Assembly: GCF_028471945.1 (NCBI RefSeq)
Contig: NZ_CP110128.1
Coordinates: 2,592,501-2,656,500 of the forward strand
Origin: Pseudomonas sp. WJP1
GTDB lineage: Bacteria > Pseudomonadota > Gammaproteobacteria > Pseudomonadales > Pseudomonadaceae
Length of the DNA stretch: 64,000 bases
Direction of reading: 5' to 3'
Shown: one piece after another, positions 15,203 to 25,103 of the stretch
Layout: each line of letters opens with the position of its first letter
Position numbering within the stretch: position 1 is the stretch's first letter
Notes under the pieces: model-generated
What the model was told of the DNA's origin: nothing
Databases searched by the model: none
Seen by the model: the letters and a program-made list of their open reading frames with translations, nothing else
Made by a program: the position numbers and the translations under genes

Positions 15203-18010
15203 ATGGACACAAAAGCGCGGTATCCCTTCAAATGGTTTGGTCTGTTGACGCCATTGAGCGTCGCCTTGACGATTTCACTCAGCACAGGGACCTTGCGCGC
15301 CAGCCCCATAGACGATGAGCGACAGCCGGAACCGACTGATCCTTCTGCCTATTACGATGAGCCTGAAGACCGGGTGGGGGCACTGAACGCCATCCTGACC
15401 ATGCCCGAGGCCAACGAGGACTCCTTCGACTTGCCCGACGGGGTCAAGGGTTCACGCGATACCGAACGGTTGGAAAACGTCCTGCCGCCTGCCGCGCAAA
15501 CCAGTTTCAACTACCCCACCAATGGCAAGCCGAGCCCGTTGTTTGGCGCCCAGCCGTTCACCCAGCAATTGCTGCTGTTCGAAGAGTTCGGCCCGGAAAA
15601 GCTCGACCCGACCACCCCGGCGGCACCCTTGCCGTTTCCCGCGGCGGCCATTGGCCCGTTACCGGCACAAGACCCCAACAGTGCGGCCCGCAGCGCACCA
15701 CCGGGACCTGCGCTCGATACCTTCCTGCGCCAACCGGGGCTGACCCCGTTCCCCAGCCAGTACGCCAACGAAGTGGATCGCAACCCGTGGCAGGCGCAGA
15801 TCGAGTACTTTCTCAACCGTCATATCGGCTCGTCGGCCGAAGGCCGTCCGCCAGGAAAGGGCTGGTCCCATCAGCGCTGGAACGAGTTCTATCCGCAAAA
15901 CGCCTACAAAACCGTGCAGACCGGGGCGCGGATCAACGGTGGCTTGCGTGACGCCCGGCAGATGCACGGCTATGCCTTGGGCGAGTTCGGCCCCGGTGGC
16001 CTGTATCACAACGTTGCCGGTGTACCGGCCACGGACGGTACGGCCAAGGGCGTCGACCCGCGCTTTCACCCGGCGATGCCGGTACAGAACCACAACTCGG
16101 TCTGGACGTTCGACGGCACGCTGCCGCCCAAACTGTTGATGGTGCGCTACGGCCAACCGCTGCTGATGCGCCACTACAACGGCTTGCCGATCGATCCGTC
16201 GGCCAACATGGGCTTTGGCCTGCACACCATCAGTACCCACGAACACAACGGCCACGCGCCCGCGGAAAGCGACGGTTATGCCAACGCGTTTTTCTTCCCC
16301 GGGCAGTACTACGACTATCGCTGGCCGATCCAGCTGGCCGGCTACGACAGCATCAATACCGACGCCCATGATCCGCGCGCGGCGTTCCCTTGCTCGCCGG
16401 GCGAAACCCTGTGGACCAATGACATGAGCCCGGGTCGCAAGACCTGCGAGAACGGCACGATCAAGATCCGCGGCGACTGGCGCGAAACCATGAGCACCCA
16501 CTGGTTCCACGACCACATGCTGGATTTCACCGCGCAGAATGTCTACAAGGGCAACGCGGCGATGATGAACTACTACAGCGCCCTGGACCGTGGCAACGAG
16601 TCGGTGAACGACGGCGTCAACCTGCGTTTCCCCAGCGGCAGCGCCTTGCCATGGGGCAACCGCGACTATGACGTCAACCTGGTGTTCGCCGACAAGGCCT
16701 GGGACGGCAATGGCCAGCTGTGGTTCAACCCCTTCAACACCGACGGCTTCCTCGGTGACCAGGTGCTGGTCAACTGGCAGTGGAAACCGACCCTGGATGT
16801 GCGCGCCCGCAGCTATCGCTTCCGGATGCTCAACGGCTCGGTTTCGCGCTACTTCAAACTGGCGCTGGTGCGTGAAATCAAGGGCACCAGTGGCGAGTTC
16901 CAGGGGCCCAAGGGCTCGGGTGTGTCCTATGCCCGCGTGCCTTTCCACATGATTGCCAACGACGGCAACATCATGGAACACAGCGTGCCGTTCGACGGCA
17001 CCATGGACCTCGACGCCGACGGCGATAAACAGAACCACAACGCAATCCTGCCGACCCAGGGCATTGCCGAGCGTTTCGACATCATCGTCAACTTCGCGAA
17101 AAACGGCATCAAGCCCGGGGACAAACTGTTCTTCGTCAACCTGCTGGTGCATGACGATGGCAAGGGGCCGAAGGAGCCGGTGTCGCTGGCGGACGCGCTT
17201 TCGGAAAATTACAAGGCAGTGATCAAGCAAACCAGCAAAGGACCGATGTGGGACAAGGGTGACCCGGCAGTGGGCAAGGTGTTGCAACTCAACGTCAAAC
17301 CCTACACCGGTCAGGACCTGGCCATGGACCCTGCCGCCTACGAGCCGGCCAAGCCGGGCAAGGCTGAAGGCCTGGTGATGATCCCGCTGAAAATCCATCG
17401 CGACAACGCGGCCGACAAGGCGCTGCTGGCCAAGGCCCGCCATCGCACCTTCACCTTCGGCCGCTCCGATGGCACCGATGAAGCACCCTGGACCGTCAAG
17501 ACCGATGGCGGCTTCGGTTTCCACATGGACCCTCGGCGCCTGAACTCCTCGACCCAGTTGGCCAGCGGGCCGACCGATGCCGGGGGCGCGGGCTACGGCA
17601 CCCTGGAAGTGTGGAACATCAAGGCCGGCGGTACGGGCTGGAGCCACCCGGTTCACGTGCACTTCGAGGAGGGGATCATCCTCAGTCGCGGCGGCAAGGC
17701 CCCACCGGAATGGGAAAAATGGGCTCGCAAGGACGTGTACCGCATCGGCTCGGAAAAGGACGGCCTGGACAGCGTCGAGATGGCGATCAACTTCCGTGAA
17801 TTCGCCGGGACCTACATGGAGCACTGTCACAACACCCAGCACGAGGACAACTCCATGCTGCTGCGTTGGGACATCGAGAAGCCCGGGCAATTCCAGTTGA
17901 TGCCGACCCCGTTGCCAAGCTGGGATGGCGTGCGCTACGTGAACTCCGCCGCGTTGCCAACCTTCCGTACTGGCGACGGCTTCGGTCCGAAAGTGACGGT
18001 CAAACAATGA
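15203..18010 (+). CDS. mcoA: Large multicopper oxidase, McoA-like
   Basis: 935 aa with an N-terminal signal-like segment. Four copper-binding motifs are visible: HEHNGH (~res. 349), HWFHDHM (~433), HPVHVHF (~815) and HCHNTQHEDNSMLL (~874; Cys and His of the type 1 and trinuclear sites). It is much longer than laccases or CopA. Multicopper oxidases of this type oxidise metal ions or phenols with O2 in the periplasm; in P. putida GB-1 a similar protein (McoA) is one of the Mn(II) oxidases, according to my recollection. It is followed with a 4-base overlap by the SCO1-cytochrome gene and preceded by a sigma-54 promoter. ATG 15203 follows GAGGCGG. Confidence 0.82.
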   Translation: MDTKARYPFKWFGLLTPLSVALTISLSTGTLRASPIDDERQPEPTDPSAYYDEPEDRVGALNAILTMPEANEDSFDLPDGVKGSRDTERLENVLPPAAQTSFNYPTNGKPSPLFGAQPFTQQLLLFEEFGPEKLDPTTPAAPLPFPAAAIGPLPAQDPNSAARSAPPGPALDTFLRQPGLTPFPSQYANEVDRNPWQAQIEYFLNRHIGSSAEGRPPGKGWSHQRWNEFYPQNAYKTVQTGARINGGLRDARQMHGYALGEFGPGGLYHNVAGVPATDGTAKGVDPRFHPAMPVQNHNSVWTFDGTLPPKLLMVRYGQPLLMRHYNGLPIDPSANMGFGLHTISTHEHNGHAPAESDGYANAFFFPGQYYDYRWPIQLAGYDSINTDAHDPRAAFPCSPGETLWTNDMSPGRKTCENGTIKIRGDWRETMSTHWFHDHMLDFTAQNVYKGNAAMMNYYSALDRGNESVNDGVNLRFPSGSALPWGNRDYDVNLVFADKAWDGNGQLWFNPFNTDGFLGDQVLVNWQWKPTLDVRARSYRFRMLNGSVSRYFKLALVREIKGTSGEFQGPKGSGVSYARVPFHMIANDGNIMEHSVPFDGTMDLDADGDKQNHNAILPTQGIAERFDIIVNFAKNGIKPGDKLFFVNLLVHDDGKGPKEPVSLADALSENYKAVIKQTSKGPMWDKGDPAVGKVLQLNVKPYTGQDLAMDPAAYEPAKPGKAEGLVMIPLKIHRDNAADKALLAKARHRTFTFGRSDGTDEAPWTVKTDGGFGFHMDPRRLNSSTQLASGPTDAGGAGYGTLEVWNIKAGGTGWSHPVHVHFEEGIILSRGGKAPPEWEKWARKDVYRIGSEKDGLDSVEMAINFREFAGTYMEHCHNTQHEDNSMLLRWDIEKPGQFQLMPTPLPSWDGVRYVNSAALPTFRTGDGFGPKVTVKQ

Positions 18011-19113
18011 ACCGCGAGGGTGTCGACATGAAGTTGCCTACCGCACGTGCGCAAGCCCTGGGCATGCACCTGGTGCTGATATTGGTCACTGGTTTGCTGG
18101 CCAGCCAGCTGCTGGTGGCCAATCCGGCACCCTCGACTCCAGCACCGACAGCCACGGACGAAGCCGCCACGCCCTGGGGTGGCGACTATTTCCCCAACAC
18201 CCTGCTGACCGACCAGGACGGTCGGCAGGTGCATTTTTTCGATGACCTGATCAAGGGCAAGGTGGTGGTGATCAACTTCATCTTCACCTCGTGCAGCGAC
18301 TCCTGCCCGCTGGAAACCGCGCGCCTGCGCCAGGTGCAGAAGCTGCTCGGCGACCGGGTCGGCAAGGACATCTTCTTCTACTCCATCAGCATCGACCCCT
18401 TGAGCGATACCCCCGAAGTGCTCAAGGCCTACGCGCAACGTTTTCAGGTCGGGCCAGGCTGGCAGTTCCTCACCGGGGAGTTCGCCGACGTCACCGAGTT
18501 GCGACAAAAACTCGGTCTGTTCATCGAAGGCGTCGACAACGGCCGCAGCAAGGATCACAACCTGAGCCTGATCGTCGGCAACCAGCAAACCGGTCGCTGG
18601 ATGAAAGCCTCACCTTTCGAGAACCCCTGGATCCTGGCCGATCAACTGGCCAATACCTTGCATAACTGGAAACAACCAAGCATCGGCGAGAGCTACGCCG
18701 ATGCCCCGGAAATCCGCCCGCCGAGCAACGGCGAAGAATTGTTCCGCACCCGTTGCGCGTCGTGCCACAGCCTTGGTCCGATGGACGGGCAGGGCATCGG
18801 CATGCGCAGCATCGGTCCGGACCTGGTCGGCGTGACCCGCCAGCGCGATCCGGCCTGGCTGAACCGCTGGATCCGCGAACCCGACCGCATGCTGGCCGAG
18901 AAAGACCCGATCGCCGTCGCGTTGTACGAACGCTTCGACAAGATCCCGATGCCCAACCTGCGCCTGGACGAGCGCTCGGCGCAGTCGATCATCGAGTTCC
19001 TGCAGGCAGAAACCGACCGCCAGCAGCCGCTGCCCGCACCCCTGGCCGTCGGCGCTGAAGAACCGCAACACGGCCACGCGATCGCGGCACCGGACAAGGC
19101 GCAGGTGCAATAG
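18007..19113 (+). CDS. SCO1/SenC - cytochrome c fusion protein
   Basis: 368 aa. A membrane-anchor or signal segment (~20-40) is followed by a SCO1/SenC thioredoxin-like domain with CSDSC (CxxxC) and the later copper-ligand His (SKDHNLSLIV), then a c-type haem domain with CASCH (CxxCH) and a likely axial Met in KIPMPNL. It probably delivers copper to, or passes electrons from, the oxidase encoded just before it. ATG 18007 overlaps the previous stop; ATG 18028, with GAGGG in front, is an equally good start. The His/Ala-rich tail is unstructured. Confidence 0.82.
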   Translation: MNREGVDMKLPTARAQALGMHLVLILVTGLLASQLLVANPAPSTPAPTATDEAATPWGGDYFPNTLLTDQDGRQVHFFDDLIKGKVVVINFIFTSCSDSCPLETARLRQVQKLLGDRVGKDIFFYSISIDPLSDTPEVLKAYAQRFQVGPGWQFLTGEFADVTELRQKLGLFIEGVDNGRSKDHNLSLIVGNQQTGRWMKASPFENPWILADQLANTLHNWKQPSIGESYADAPEIRPPSNGEELFRTRCASCHSLGPMDGQGIGMRSIGPDLVGVTRQRDPAWLNRWIREPDRMLAEKDPIAVALYERFDKIPMPNLRLDERSAQSIIEFLQAETDRQQPLPAPLAVGAEEPQHGHAIAAPDKAQVQ

Positions 19114-20676
19114 TGGCAAAATAGTTTTATCGGGCAGCCCGCGACGGTCAATGCCACCTACACTGATCGGGAATGCGGCTGAGAAAGGCTTGTTTCAAGC
19201 AATCAGGACCTCCCATGCAGAGACTGGAATCTCCCAAAGTACCTGCGCTGGATACGCCGGCAGCAGAGGGCAAGGATTGGCGGCCGCCGTTCAACCTGGT
19301 GCGCTGGTTTTCCCTGGCGAGCTTTTTCATCATTGCCGGGGTGGCATTGGGGCTGGGCTACATTTCCACGCGTTTCGTGGTCGAGGAGAGCATTGAGCGC
19401 GACTCCATGCTGACCGCGCAATTCGTGCAAGCCATTGGCGCGGCCGAAATCCGCCACGCCGCGATTTCGCCGAACCGGACCATGGGCGAAATGCTTGACC
19501 CACGCGCCGACGGGGCCTATCCCGACGTCGACCCGGGCGCCCGTGCCACGTCCCGTATCGAGTTTCTCGATCATGTCGAACACCTGCCGGACATCCTGCT
19601 GGCCACGGTGTACGCCCTGGACCGCACTGTGGTCTGGTCGACCAACCCCGAGCTGATCGGTGTGCGCATCGACAATGACGAGGAACTCGACGAGTCCTTC
19701 GAAATGAAGGAAGCGGTGTCCACCAGCTACCACGAGATCGATGAGGAGCGTCCCGAGCAACGGCTGCTGCATGAACCGCAATACCTGTTCGTCGAGAACT
19801 ACATTCCAATGTTCAACGCCGACAAAAGCAAAGTGGTGGCCATGGTCGAGATCTACAAGGAGCCGACGGACCTGGTAGAGCGTATCCAGCGCGGGTTCAG
19901 GGCGATCTGGTTGACCACCCTGCTCGGCGGTGCGGTCATCTACCTGGGATTGTTCTGGATCGTGCGCCGGGCGGCCCTGTTGTTGCAAAGCCAGCAGAAA
20001 CAACTGGTGGCCAACGAAACCTTCGTCGCCCTGGGGGAAATGTCCTCGGCGGTCGCCCACAGCCTGCGCAATCCGCTGGCGAACATTCGTTCCAGCGCCG
20101 AACTGGCCCAGGAAATCGCCAACCAGACCGCGCAGAAGAACATCGGCGACATCATCAGCCAGGTCGATCGCATGTCGCGCTGGGTCCGTGAGTTGCTGGT
20201 GTCCTTGCGCCCGGTCAACGACGACTTTGAAACCGTCGACCTGGTGCTCGCCATCGACGACACCCTGGGCGCCTTTGCCCCGCAGATCCAGCGTTCGAAC
20301 GTCGAGGTGCGCTTCACCCCCAGCAAGGTTGCACCGGTCGTCAGCCAACAGGTGTTGCTCACGCAGATTCTCAATAGTCTGTTCGCCAATGCCCTGGAGG
20401 CCATGCCCAAGGGCGGCGTACTGAGTATCGATATTGAAACACCGGTAGCCGGCCAGGTGCGCATGATCCTCAACGACACTGGCAAGGGCATGACCCAGCA
20501 GCAACAGCAAATGGTCTTCAAGCCGTTCTTCACCACCAAACAGGGGGGGTTGGGCGTGGGCCTGGCCCTGGTCAAAAGAATAATGGAGCGCTTCGAAGGC
20601 TCGGTCGAACTGACCAGCCAAGAACAGGAAGGAACCTGCGTGTGTCTCAATTTCAAAGTGGCAACGGGAGGGGAAT

Positions 20677-22107
<1,431 letters not shown>

Positions 22108-22126
22108 AGGCGCAGCAGGGCAGGCA

Positions 22127-22145
22127 CGGCCTTGTTACAAGGCCG
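22127..22145. other. Hairpin at convergent gene ends
   Basis: CGGCCTTG-TTA-CAAGGCCG, a perfect 8-bp stem with a 3-base loop, lies between the convergent regulator and exported-protein genes and spans the latter's TAA stop (22135-22137). There is no T-run on either side. Confidence 0.5.
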
Positions 22146-22515
22146 GGTTCTGACCGCTGAGGCAAGCGAGCATGCACGTCGGATCGAGGACCTCCTGGTT
22201 CACGTAGACGCCGTGTTCGGCGTCGTAGGTGCGAATGAACACGCGAACGGTGGTATCGGCCACCGTTGGCAATCGGGAATCGGAAAACACGTGCTGGCTC
22301 GAAACCGGAGTGAAAGTCTGGGGCGATGTCGGGATGTACGCTCCCGGTGGCACCGTGCTCAGGGTCGGCGGAACCGGATGGGCAAAGGGCTGGTCCGCGC
22401 CGTAGTAGTTGAATTCACTGCTTGATTCTTCGGTTTGCATCGCACTGTCGTCCGCCTGTGCGCAGCTGGCAGCCAGGCACAGGGCAAGCAATAGCGTGGG
22501 TACGGTTGTATTCAT
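22135..22515 (-). CDS. Exported protein of unknown function
   Basis: 126 aa. ATG 22515 gives a clear signal peptide (cleavage after SCAQA). The mature part is Pro/Ser/Thr-rich, with FNYYGADQPFAHPVPPTLST, TVRVFIRTYDAEHGVYVNQE and a C-terminal pair of Cys (CMLAC). I do not recognise the family. It converges on the two-component operon. Confidence 0.6.
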   Translation of the reverse strand: MNTTVPTLLLALCLAASCAQADDSAMQTEESSSEFNYYGADQPFAHPVPPTLSTVPPGAYIPTSPQTFTPVSSQHVFSDSRLPTVADTTVRVFIRTYDAEHGVYVNQEVLDPTCMLACLSGQNPAL

Positions 22516-22694
22516 GGCAGCACCTGCGGCATCGGTTTTCGCGCATTTCCCCAAGGTGATTAACTATAGCGTTCCCGCGGGCGAGCGTCGGCGGGGCGCG
22601 GATTACACAATCGCAACAATGCTCCGATGGGTCGGTTTCCAGCCATGGACTAGACTCGGGCCGGTCAAACCCATACCCGATTCTGGAGCGTGCA

Positions 22695-23501
22695 ATGGAA
22701 ATGCCGACAAAACAGCAGGCCATCGCCAGCAACCGCGATGCCTGGAATGATTCCGCCCGTCACCACAAGGACAGCTCTGAATGGCAGGCGCTCTGGCGAG
22801 CCGTGGAACACGCGGATTTTTCCTGCCTGGATGAAACCCTGACCGGGGTCCTGGAGCAGGTCGGCATCGACGGCAAGGACGTGGTGCAACTGGGCTGCAA
22901 CAACGGCCGCGAAAGCCTGTCGCTGTTCGCCCTGGGGGCCCGCCATGTCGTGGGGGTCGATCAGTCTGCGGCGTTTCTTGAGCAGGCGCGGGAGCTGGCG
23001 TCTCGCTCATCCCACGGGCCTGAGTTCATCGAGGCCGACATTCACCACCTGCCACCGACACTGCAGGGACGCTTCGACATGGCCCTGGTGACCATCGGCG
23101 TGTTGAACTGGATGCCGGACATCGGCGCGTTCTTTCGCCATGCGGCGCTAACCCTCAAGCCCGGTGGCGCGCTGGTGATCTACGAAACCCACCCGTTCCT
23201 GGAAATGTTCGACCCCGAGGCCGCCGATCCCTACAGCCTGGCCAGCTCGTACTTTCGCCGTGATCCTTTTGTGCAGAACCAGCCGATCGTCTATGAAGGC
23301 AAGGTCGAGCAACCGGCCGCCCCGTCCTACTGGTTTGTCCATACCCTGGGGGCGATCTTCAGCGGCGCCATCGATGCGGGGCTGCAGATCAGCCATTTCA
23401 GGGAGTACCCGCATTCCAACCGCGAGGAGCTCTATGACCGCTACCAGGGGCAGGAGGCGCAGTTGCCGATGTGTTTTACCTGGGTGGCGGTGAAGCGGTG
23501 A
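22695..23501 (+). CDS. Class I SAM-dependent methyltransferase
   Basis: 268 aa. GGAG precedes ATG. SAM-binding motif I is VVQLGCNNGRESLSL (~62-76), with GVDQSAAFLEQAREL following and a motif LTLKPGGALVIYETHPF (~150-166) after it. Small-molecule methyltransferases look like this; the substrate is not evident. It is a single gene, followed at once by the REP array. Confidence 0.8.
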   Translation: MEMPTKQQAIASNRDAWNDSARHHKDSSEWQALWRAVEHADFSCLDETLTGVLEQVGIDGKDVVQLGCNNGRESLSLFALGARHVVGVDQSAAFLEQARELASRSSHGPEFIEADIHHLPPTLQGRFDMALVTIGVLNWMPDIGAFFRHAALTLKPGGALVIYETHPFLEMFDPEAADPYSLASSYFRRDPFVQNQPIVYEGKVEQPAAPSYWFVHTLGAIFSGAIDAGLQISHFREYPHSNREELYDRYQGQEAQLPMCFTWVAVKR

Positions 23502-23520
23502 TCGACGCGATGGCATTTGT

Positions 23521-24380
23521 TGCACCGCGTCATCGTTCTTAGCTTTGTAGGAGGCAGGCTTGCCGGCGAACCAGGCGCCGCGGTGTATCTGTTGCACCGC
23601 GTCATCGTTCTTCGCTTGTAGGAGCCAGGCTTGCCGGCGAACCAGGCGCTGCGGTGTATCTGCTGCACCGCGTCATCGTTCTTCGCTTGTAGGAGCCAGG
23701 CTTGCCGGCGAACCAGACGCCGCGGTGTATCTGTTGCACCGCGTTATCGTTCTTCGCGGGCAAGCCTCGCTCCTACAGGCGAACCAGGCACCGCGGTGTA
23801 TCTGCTGCACCGCGTCATCGTTCTTCGCTTGTAGGAGCCAGGCTTGCCGGCGAACCAGACGCCGCGGTGTATCTGTTGCACCGCGTCATCGTTCTTCGCG
23901 GGCAAGCCTCGCTCCTACAGGCGAACCAGACGCCGCGGTGTATCTGTTGCACCGCGTCATCGTTCTTCGCGGGCAAGCCTCGCTCCTACAGGCGAACCAG
24001 ACGCCGCGGTGTATCTGTTGCACCGCGTCATCGTTCTTCGCGGGCAAGCCTCGCTCCTACAGGCGAACCAGACGCCGCGGTGTATCTGTTGCACCGCGTC
24101 ATCGTTCTTCGCGGGCAAGCCTCGCTCCTACAGGCGAACCAGACGCCGCGGTGTATCTGTTGCACCGCGTCATCGTTCTTCGCGGGCAAGCCTCGCTCCT
24201 ACAGGCGAACCAGACGCCGCGGTGTATCTGTTGCACCGCGTCATCGTTCTTCGCGGGCAAGCCTCGCTCCTACAGGCGAACCAGGCACCGCGGTGTATCT
24301 GTTGCACCGCGTTATCGTTCTTCGCGGGCAAGCCTCGCTCCTACAGGTGAACCAGCCACCGCGGAATACCTGCTGCACCA
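23521..24380. repeat. REP-derived tandem array, 12 units of ~71 bp
   Basis: The motif TGCACCGCGTCATCGTTCTT recurs about every 71 bases, from 23521 to 24304 (12 copies, two with GTTATC), with a decayed 13th at ~24372. Each unit also has GGCGAACCAG-CGCCGCGGTGTATCTG. Between the motifs sits a ~19-base REP core in one of two orientations: TGTAGGAGCCAGGCTTGCC in units 1, 2, 3 and 5, and GGCAAGCCTCGCTCCTACA in the others. Units 6-12 are nearly identical, implying recent expansion. The unit equals the loop plus arm of the REP pairs elsewhere in the window. No gene in the array is convincing. Confidence 0.92.
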
Positions 24381-24433
24381 AAACCATTGCAGACCGCTAT
24401 CCTTGAGCCCAGGCTCATCGAACGGGTCCTCCC

Positions 24434-25102
24434 ATGCTGGAAGTCCAGGGTGTCTTCAAAAGCTACGCCACCCCGCAAGGCCCATTGCCGGTGCTGCAAG
24501 GTGTCGACCTGAGCCTCAAGCCGGGCAGCAGCCTGGCGCTGATGGGCGAGTCGGGCAGCGGCAAGAGCACCTTGCTGCACCTGATCGCCGGGCTGGACAA
24601 GGTCGATCGCGGCAGCATCCGCAGCGGGCAGCAGCGCCTGGAGCAGATGAACGAAGGGCAACTGGCGAGTTGGCGACGCACCGAGATCGGCCTGGTGTTC
24701 CAGCAGTTCAACCTGATCGGCAGCTTGCGGGTGGAGGACAACCTGGCGTTTCAGGCGCGCCTGGCCGGGCGCCATGATCCGCGTTGGCAGGCGCATCTGG
24801 TGCAGCGCCTGGGCTTGGGCGATTTGCTGCGGCGCTATCCCGAACAGCTCTCCGGCGGCCAGCAACAACGGGTCGCATTGGGCCGCGCACTGGCGTCGCA
24901 ACCGAAGTTGCTGTTGGCCGACGAGCCCACCGGCAGCCTCGATGAAGCCACCAGCGCCGAGGTGCTGAAGTTGCTGCTCGAGCTGCTCGACGACAGTCCG
25001 ACGACCCTGCTGATGGTCACTCACAGCCCCAGCGTTGCGGCGCGAATGGCGGAAAAGGTGGTGTTGCACGGCGGTCGACTGGCGGCCGTGGGCAAAGGCT
25101 GA
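24434..25102 (+). CDS. ABC transporter ATP-binding protein (LolD/MacB/AttE type)
   Basis: 222 aa. Walker A GESGSGKS, Q-loop LVFQQFNLIGS, signature LSGGQQQRVALGRAL, Walker B LLLADEPTGSLDE and the H-loop MVTHS are all intact. The subfamily pairs with FtsX-type permeases. The permease gene starts two bases after the stop, and a lipocalin-like lipoprotein follows, the same three-part set as the Att export systems. Confidence 0.92.
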   Translation: MLEVQGVFKSYATPQGPLPVLQGVDLSLKPGSSLALMGESGSGKSTLLHLIAGLDKVDRGSIRSGQQRLEQMNEGQLASWRRTEIGLVFQQFNLIGSLRVEDNLAFQARLAGRHDPRWQAHLVQRLGLGDLLRRYPEQLSGGQQQRVALGRALASQPKLLLADEPTGSLDEATSAEVLKLLLELLDDSPTTLLMVTHSPSVAARMAEKVVLHGGRLAAVGKG

Positions 25103-25103
25103 G

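Noticed and set aside
15659..18007. 782-residue frame antisense to the multicopper oxidase
   Set aside because: The sense strand carries all copper motifs; the antisense is a GC-skew artefact.
22127..22145. Intrinsic terminator between the convergent genes
   Set aside because: The stem is good, but no T-run follows in either direction; kept only as a hairpin.
23521..24380. CRISPR array
   Set aside because: The whole ~71-base unit is repeated, with no unique spacers and no cas genes nearby.
23560..24777. 405-residue frame through the REP array
   Set aside because: It translates the tandem repeats into RRTRRRGVSVAPRHRSS-like units and then reads into the ABC gene out of frame.
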